Made by a program: the position numbers and the translations under genes
Shown: positions 59,198 to 64,000 of the stretch, piece by piece
How positions within the stretch are numbered: the stretch's first letter is position 1
Layout: each line of letters begins with the position of its first letter
The notes under the pieces: generated by a model
What the model was told of the DNA's origin: nothing
What the model saw: only the letters and a program-made list of their open reading frames with translations
Databases searched by the model: none
Origin: Novosphingobium sp. CF614
GTDB lineage: Bacteria > Pseudomonadota > Alphaproteobacteria > Sphingomonadales > Sphingomonadaceae
Direction of reading: 5' to 3'
DNA: 64,000 nucleotides
Assembly (NCBI RefSeq): GCF_900113255.1
Contig: NZ_FOOR01000014.1
Location: 23,444-87,443, forward strand

Positions 59198-60529
59198 TCA
59201 ATTCACGCGATCCCGTTCGCTGGTACGCGCCGCCAGCAGGTAGTGGACGATGGCCCAGATCAGCATCAGGCAGGAAGCCAGCAGCGCATATCGCAGGCTC
59301 TCGCGCCCCACAGCCGGCATCAACATATCGCTGGCCGTGCCGATCAGGAATGGACCAAGACCCTGGCCGAGAGCCGACGACATAAAGAAGACCAGCGCCA
59401 CCGCAGTGGCGCGCCGGTGGGGTTCGGCGAAGGACTGAATGGCCGCAAGCGCAACGCCGCTGGCGATCGCCGCCATGTAGGTGGCCAGCATCTTCATCAC
59501 GATCGCCAGCCCCGCCGTCGGGCTCAGGGCCATCAGCACGAACATCGGCGTGGCGACCGCCATGGTGATCGCGGGAAGCCACAATTCCCAACGCGGATCG
59601 CGCTTCATCAGCCAGGTCACGAGCAGGCCGCCGGTCAACAATCCCGATACCGAACTCAGCAGTGAAGCAAGCCCTGACAAGGCGCCGACTTCCACCAGCC
59701 CCAGCCCGAAGCTGCGGATGAGAAAGCTGGGTAGCCATTGCATGATCCCCATGCTGCAGATCGAGCCAAGCGAATAAGCGAGAAGGAGATGGACGAAGGC
59801 GCGTCTGCCAAGCAACGCGACCAGTGCCTGGCGAGTCGATTCCTGGCGTTCGGCGCCGGGCTGCCGCGCGCGCGGATCGCGCACGGTCAGGACAAGGATC
59901 AGCGCCAGCGGCAGACCGGCCATGCCGATGATCTGAAACGTCGCCCGCCAGCCGAAATGCTCACCCAGCCAGCCTGCCACCAGCAAGCCCGCGCTGACAC
60001 CGACCGTTGCCCCGCATTGGAATATGCCGATGGCCAGCGCCCGCTTTTCACGCGGGAACAGTTCGCCGATGAGCGAGTGCGCGGGCGGTACGCAGCCGGC
60101 TTCGCCCACACCAACGCCCATCCGGGCAACGAACAGTTGTGCGTAGCTTCGCGCGAGGCCGCAGACCGCGGTCATGACGCTCCAGGCCACGAGACAGGCG
60201 GCCAGCATCCGGGGCCGCGATGCCCGATCGGCAAGGCGGGCCAGAGGAATGCCCAAGGCCGAATAGAACAGAACGAAAGCCAGGCCGAGCAGGATGCCAA
60301 GTTGCTGATCGGTCACATGCAGCTCGGCCTTGACCTGCTCTTGCAGCATCGACAGGGCCATCCGGTCGACATAGCAAAACATGTTGACCAGGAAGAGGAC
60401 CGCCAGAACATACCAGTTGGCCATCGGAATGCCCGGGCGCGAATCGTTTGGCACCGCGACACCATCCGTTTCGAAACCGGCTTCGCCCGGAAGCGGCCTT
60501 TCGCCCTGCGCCAGAATTGTTCCGCTCAT
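59198..60529 (-). CDS. MFS transporter, spinster-like
   Basis: This 443-residue carrier has 12 predicted helices. The first helix and loop match the spinster-type subgroup (NWYVLAVLFLVNMFCYVDRMALS), and the A-like motif between helices 2 and 3 is LADRASRPRMLA. In sphingomonads such carriers often sit next to a TonB receptor and move the imported compound across the inner membrane. Here it follows the STN receptor by 64 bases on the same strand. The ATG at 60529 gives a short polar N-terminus before helix 1; longer versions are not supported. Substrate unknown. Confidence 0.87.
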   Translation of the reverse strand: MSGTILAQGERPLPGEAGFETDGVAVPNDSRPGIPMANWYVLAVLFLVNMFCYVDRMALSMLQEQVKAELHVTDQQLGILLGLAFVLFYSALGIPLARLADRASRPRMLAACLVAWSVMTAVCGLARSYAQLFVARMGVGVGEAGCVPPAHSLIGELFPREKRALAIGIFQCGATVGVSAGLLVAGWLGEHFGWRATFQIIGMAGLPLALILVLTVRDPRARQPGAERQESTRQALVALLGRRAFVHLLLAYSLGSICSMGIMQWLPSFLIRSFGLGLVEVGALSGLASLLSSVSGLLTGGLLVTWLMKRDPRWELWLPAITMAVATPMFVLMALSPTAGLAIVMKMLATYMAAIASGVALAAIQSFAEPHRRATAVALVFFMSSALGQGLGPFLIGTASDMLMPAVGRESLRYALLASCLMLIWAIVHYLLAARTSERDRVN

Positions 60530-60593
60530 GTCGTCATTGGCCCCATCCCCGATCGCTGGACGAACCGCCGCCTTGCTCCATCGCAGAGGGCGG

Positions 60594-63359
60594 TTATTCG
60601 CCGAACCGGTACTTCGCACGCAGGCCAAACATGCGTGGTTCGCCAAGCAGGACGAAATCTGCACCGATGTTATTGAGGTTGTTGGTGGCCGCCACGGTGT
60701 ATTTCCGATTGGTGACGTTGGTTGCGAACAACGCCAGATCGATAGGGGCGCCGCCAACGTCGTTCCAATTGAGATTGAGTGCCAGCAGATCGGTTGCCGG
60801 CACGACGCTCGTATTGATCGGAACGATGCCCGCGGCAAAGGCGTGGTCCACCGTGTGAGACACAAATTGACGGTCGGTATGGGTGAAAGTGGCGCCAAGT
60901 GAAATCCGCCCGAACCCCTCGTTCAGTGGCAGCCTGTATGTACCGGTCAGCGTGACGCGGTTTTTCGGCGCGAACGGCAATGTATCGCCCGCCTTCAGAA
61001 AGACGCCGTCGATGCAATTGTAGGCGGTGTTGTCGCAAGGTGCCGCTTCGGTCGACTTCACCTTCGCATCGAGATAGGCATAGCCGATCTCGATGCGAAG
61101 GCCGTTTGCCGGTTCGACCATGGCGTCCAGCTCGAAGCCCCTGATACGCGAGTGGCCGATGTTCTGGATGCCGGCAACAGGCACCGCCGCGCAGGTCGGA
61201 CGGCCCGTACAGTTCGGGATCGAAAGGCTGACCTGTTGGTTGCGGAAGTCGTTGTAGAAGGCGCTGATGTTCAGTGATCCGCGCAAGGCACCGGAAAAGC
61301 TGGACTTCAAGCCGGCCTCATAAGTGTCGAGCTTTTCCGGATCCCAGGTCTCATTGTTGACCGCGGTCTGGTTGACGCCGCCGCCACGATAGCCGCGGGC
61401 ATATTTCGCATAGAGGAGAACATCCTCGGTCGGCCTGAAATCCAGCCCGGCAAGCCAGGTCGGCCTGCTGGATTCCTGGACGAACCGGCGGAAACAAGTC
61501 CCGTCCGTGTCGAAGTTCGGACCGGATAGGCGCGCGTTGTTCGCATCTCGTTTCTGGCTGCAAGTAAAGTTGCCGACCCGGCCCGTCGGTGAGGGTACGG
61601 CGGAAAAACCGTCGCCGGTCGTCATGGCCCGGTCATGGGTATAGCGAATGCCGCCCGTGAGGCTGAGCTGCGGACTGAACTTGTAGGTAGCCTGGGCATA
61701 GCCGGCATGGTTTCTGAAGAAGTAATTGTTCCGCGCCACCGAAATGCTGCTGCCGGCAACCACCGTGCCGACCCGGTTCACGCCGCAGACGTAGTTGTAG
61801 ATGTCGGAGCAGCGCGAGAAGATCGAGGTCCACTGCTCCTGCCCCCCCAGCGGATTGCTGCGCTCCATGTAGAATCCCGCCTGCCAGACGAAACGGTCGT
61901 TCGCGCTGCGGCCCTGGAACTGAAGCTCCTCGGTGAAGGAATACTGGCTGCCTTGTGGTTTGCCGATGCCGGGATAGGTGGTGACGAAGGGCGTCGCGAT
62001 ATTGTCGCCGGTGACATTGACCGAATAGGATTCCTGCGCTTCTCCATAACTGACGATGTTCTTGATCGTCAGCCGATCGTTTGCCTGCCAGGTCGTCGTA
62101 TCGATAATCTGCCAGATGCGGCCCCTGACATAGGGATCCGGATTGGAATTCTCCGCCTCGTGATAGCCATAGGACGCCTGTGCATCCAGCTTGGCGCAAT
62201 TGGCTAGCCGGATGCCCGACAAGGCGATATTGCCGTCGATGCCTGTCCCGGCCCCCGTGCGATTGCAGATGGCGACTTTCGCCAGCGGACCGTGGGTGTC
62301 ATATTTGCTGTAAGTGGCGATGACGTAGTTTTCGAGATTCTCGGTAAGCTGCCCAAGGATGCTCAGCCGCGCGGCGAAATAGTCGATGTCGTTGAAATCC
62401 CTGGGACCGATGCCCGAACGGCTTTTGACATAACCGTCGCGCTTGTTGCGATCGATGCCGATGCGGACACGAAAGGTGTCCGACAACGGCAGGTTTATCA
62501 CGCTCTGCACCCGATGGGCATCGTAGTTGCCGATCGTCCCTTCGACGTAGCCTTCCAGCCGGTCCGTCGGCCGCTGCGGCACGATCAGGATCGCGCCGCC
62601 GGTGGTGTTACGGCCGAACAGTGTGCCCTGCGGCCCCTTCAATACCTGGATGTTCTGAAGATCGAACAACGAACCGACCCCGGCGCCGTTACCGCTGGTG
62701 GTATTGGAAACGAGACGCGGAGAAACGACATCGGCAAAATAGACGCCGACCGTCGGCAATGTGTTCAGGTCCTGCGAAAAGCCCCTGATGGCGAAACTGG
62801 CCTTGTCGGGCCCGAAGCGGCTGTTGACTGCCAGCGACGGGGTGTAGCTGGCAAGCTCGACGCTGCTGGTGACGTTACGGTTCGACAGTTGCTCCTGATT
62901 GAAAACGGTGATGGAAATCGGCACGTCTTGCAGCCGTTCCTGGGTACGGCGAGCGGTGACGATAATATCGGCACTATCAGCGCTCTCGCTTGACGTCGCG
63001 GCGCTTCCGACGTTTCCTTCCCCCGTATCGGGCGCCTGCTGGATCAGATAGGCTCCTTGCGGTGTCCGCCGCACGTTTAGCGAGGTGCCTCGCAGCGCGA
63101 CTTGCAGCGCTTCTTCCGGCGTATAGTTTCCGCGAACCGCTGGAGCACGTCGTCCTTGCACATCCTCGGAGGTGAAGATCACTTCGGAGGAAGTCTGTCG
63201 CCCGATCTGGTTCAAGGTCATCGCTAGTGGCTGAGCCGGCACGTTGACTTGGCCGACGCTCGCAGACTGCGCAAGTGCCGTCTCGGCAGCCGACAGCGAC
63301 AGAGCCGCTACCCCCATCCACAGGCGCCTACGAAGCTGCAAAGCCCTGTCTCGCGTCAT
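60594..63359 (-). CDS. TonB-dependent receptor with STN signalling domain (FecA-like)
   Basis: This 921-residue receptor has a signal peptide ending around ETALAQ. An STN domain follows at about residues 35-105 (VNVPAQPLAMTLNQIGRQTSSEVIF, YTPEEALQVALRGTSL). Then come the TonB box and plug (SADIIVTARRTQERLQDVPISIT, IQVLKGPQGTLFGRNTTGGAI) and a barrel ending GLRAKYRFGE. Paired cysteines in loops (CSDIYNYVCG, CTGRPTCAA) suggest disulfides. ATG 63359 is preceded by GGGGGGA at good spacing. The STN domain makes it the natural sensor for the FecR/ECF-sigma pair at 57.4-59.0 kb. It is followed by an MFS gene. The ligand is not known. Confidence 0.93.
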   Translation of the reverse strand: MTRDRALQLRRRLWMGVAALSLSAAETALAQSASVGQVNVPAQPLAMTLNQIGRQTSSEVIFTSEDVQGRRAPAVRGNYTPEEALQVALRGTSLNVRRTPQGAYLIQQAPDTGEGNVGSAATSSESADSADIIVTARRTQERLQDVPISITVFNQEQLSNRNVTSSVELASYTPSLAVNSRFGPDKASFAIRGFSQDLNTLPTVGVYFADVVSPRLVSNTTSGNGAGVGSLFDLQNIQVLKGPQGTLFGRNTTGGAILIVPQRPTDRLEGYVEGTIGNYDAHRVQSVINLPLSDTFRVRIGIDRNKRDGYVKSRSGIGPRDFNDIDYFAARLSILGQLTENLENYVIATYSKYDTHGPLAKVAICNRTGAGTGIDGNIALSGIRLANCAKLDAQASYGYHEAENSNPDPYVRGRIWQIIDTTTWQANDRLTIKNIVSYGEAQESYSVNVTGDNIATPFVTTYPGIGKPQGSQYSFTEELQFQGRSANDRFVWQAGFYMERSNPLGGQEQWTSIFSRCSDIYNYVCGVNRVGTVVAGSSISVARNNYFFRNHAGYAQATYKFSPQLSLTGGIRYTHDRAMTTGDGFSAVPSPTGRVGNFTCSQKRDANNARLSGPNFDTDGTCFRRFVQESSRPTWLAGLDFRPTEDVLLYAKYARGYRGGGVNQTAVNNETWDPEKLDTYEAGLKSSFSGALRGSLNISAFYNDFRNQQVSLSIPNCTGRPTCAAVPVAGIQNIGHSRIRGFELDAMVEPANGLRIEIGYAYLDAKVKSTEAAPCDNTAYNCIDGVFLKAGDTLPFAPKNRVTLTGTYRLPLNEGFGRISLGATFTHTDRQFVSHTVDHAFAAGIVPINTSVVPATDLLALNLNWNDVGGAPIDLALFATNVTNRKYTVAATNNLNNIGADFVLLGEPRMFGLRAKYRFGE

Positions 63360-63385
63360 CGCTACATCCCCCCTTTGTTCTTGCA

Positions 63386-63456
63386 CGGAATTTTCCGGTC
63401 ACCCCCGCCAGGAACGCGACCGAGTGCAGAACCCACATCAGGCGGGGCAAATTTAG
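63386..63456 (-). promoter_or_regulatory. Duplicated upstream block, copy 2 (STN receptor promoter)
   Basis: This block is the second copy of the one at 57.33-57.40 kb, with the same core words in the same order: GCCTGATG-n-GGGTT, TGC, GTCGCGTTCC, GGTGACCGG and AATTCCG. It ends 26 bases before the receptor's ATG. It probably contains the receptor promoter, and the conserved words are candidates for ECF-sigma recognition. Confidence 0.6.
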
Positions 63457-63632
63457 TCGCCGTTACTCGCCGGGCCTCGATTTGCGGGCATGAACGAGGC
63501 CTGCCGCTTCATATGCCGCCAAGGCGAACTAACAATCTGGCGCTTGACCTCACCTTCAACCCGCGGAGAAGGCGATACCAGAGCTCCGCAGGCATTTCGG
63601 TGGGTCAGGCTGCTGGGAATCGGATCTTAGCA

Positions 63633-64000
63633 TTACAGTTGCATTTTAACCCTCAGATGAGCGCGTCTTGCGGCGGCTTGGTGAGCGCGTCGCCAACATG
63701 ACCACGCGATGATACGTGCGGGCTGGATCTGGCGCATGGCCAGCTTGTTGGCGATGCGTCGGACTTCCTGGATCGACCAGCGGATCAGATCCCGATGGTC
63801 GGCATCCTCGGTCTTTTTTGGGGTGTTACATCATTGGCGCGGTAACGGATCACCGCCATCATGGCGAAGGCGAGCATGACGAGCGATACATGGCGGTGCC
63901 ACCCGTGCCACGACCGGGTTTCGTTGTGGTCGAGGCCGAACTCGTTCTTGGCGGTCTCGAAGCTGTCTTCGATTGCCCAACGATGGCCTTCGACAGCGAC
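63633..64000 (-). mobile_element. IS701/IS4-like transposase, 3' part (runs off the window)
   Basis: This is the C-terminal part of a DDE transposase whose 5' end lies beyond the right edge. The catalytic Glu block is visible (VEGHRWAIEDSFETAKNEFG) with GLDHNETRSWHGWHRH, as in IS701-type enzymes. After RYRANDVTPQK the frame must shift by -1 at an AAAAAAG run (near 63820) to continue as TEDADHRDLIRWSIQEVRR to a stop at 63633. Without the shift it stops at 63785. It is either a programmed slip site or a one-base loss. The element's left end should lie just below 63633, but I could not define an inverted repeat. Confidence 0.78.

Overview
The window looks like chromosomal DNA of a high-G+C alphaproteobacterium, most probably a sphingomonad (Novosphingobium/Sphingobium/Sphingomonas type). 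This is inferred from the five TonB-dependent receptors, a DUF3422 protein, a spinster-type MFS carrier, FecI/FecR-style regulation and the general codon bias. No rRNA, tRNA or CRISPR array was seen. The window holds about 36 intact or edge-truncated genes, several gene relics, and two transposase remnants.

Left part (1-10.8 kb). The 3' end of a TonB receptor is followed by an APC-family amino acid/amine permease. A BetI-like TetR repressor then faces a two-gene operon of a Rieske non-heme iron oxygenase and a CrtI/PYROXD2-like FAD oxidoreductase. A near-perfect 22-bp palindrome lies between repressor and operon. A DUF3422 membrane protein and a secreted M20 peptidase follow, then about 1.2 kb of decaying DNA with recognisable fragments of an FAD oxidoreductase and a Tat-type nitroreductase.

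Organophosphorus region (10.8-20.1 kb). One minus-strand operon reads TonB receptor > PhnD lipoprotein > PhnC > PhnE > Tat-exported phospholipase C. A hairpin terminator follows the receptor gene. It is divergent from an RpiR-type regulator, and a NagD-like HAD phosphatase lies beyond. Together they could form an outer-membrane-to-cytoplasm route for phospholipid head groups or phosphonates, with repeated candidate operators in the shared promoter.

Siderophore island (20.8-53.1 kb). Two divergent operons leave a Fur-box promoter at about 30.8 kb. Leftward: MbtH, diaminobutyrate aminotransferase, NRPS-A (C-A-T), PvdE-type exporter, hydroxamate N-acyltransferase, L-ornithine N5-monooxygenase and a phosphopantetheinyl transferase that ends against an IS256 relic. 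Rightward: a standalone TauD-type hydroxylase, NRPS-B (C-A-T-C-A-T-C-like-TauD), NRPS-C (A-T) and NRPS-D (C-A-T-E-C). Specificity residues read from the sequence suggest Gly (A), Asp and Dab (B), Asp (C) and N5-hydroxyornithine (D). With two Asp hydroxylases and one hydroxamate this predicts a hexadentate bis(beta-hydroxyaspartate)-hydroxamate siderophore. No thioesterase is present. The matching uptake operon (Fur box, FhuE-like receptor, DUF3649, PepSY protein in two pieces, DUF3325) converges on the NRPS genes.

Right part (53.6-64 kb). A patatin-like protein, a TonB receptor without an STN domain, a FecR/ECF-sigma pair, a spinster-type MFS carrier and an STN-containing TonB receptor are all on the minus strand. 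Between FecR and the first receptor lies a truncated copy of the STN receptor's 5' end together with its upstream block, which points to a past duplication or replacement. The window ends in the 3' part of an IS701/IS4-like transposase gene with an A6G frameshift site.
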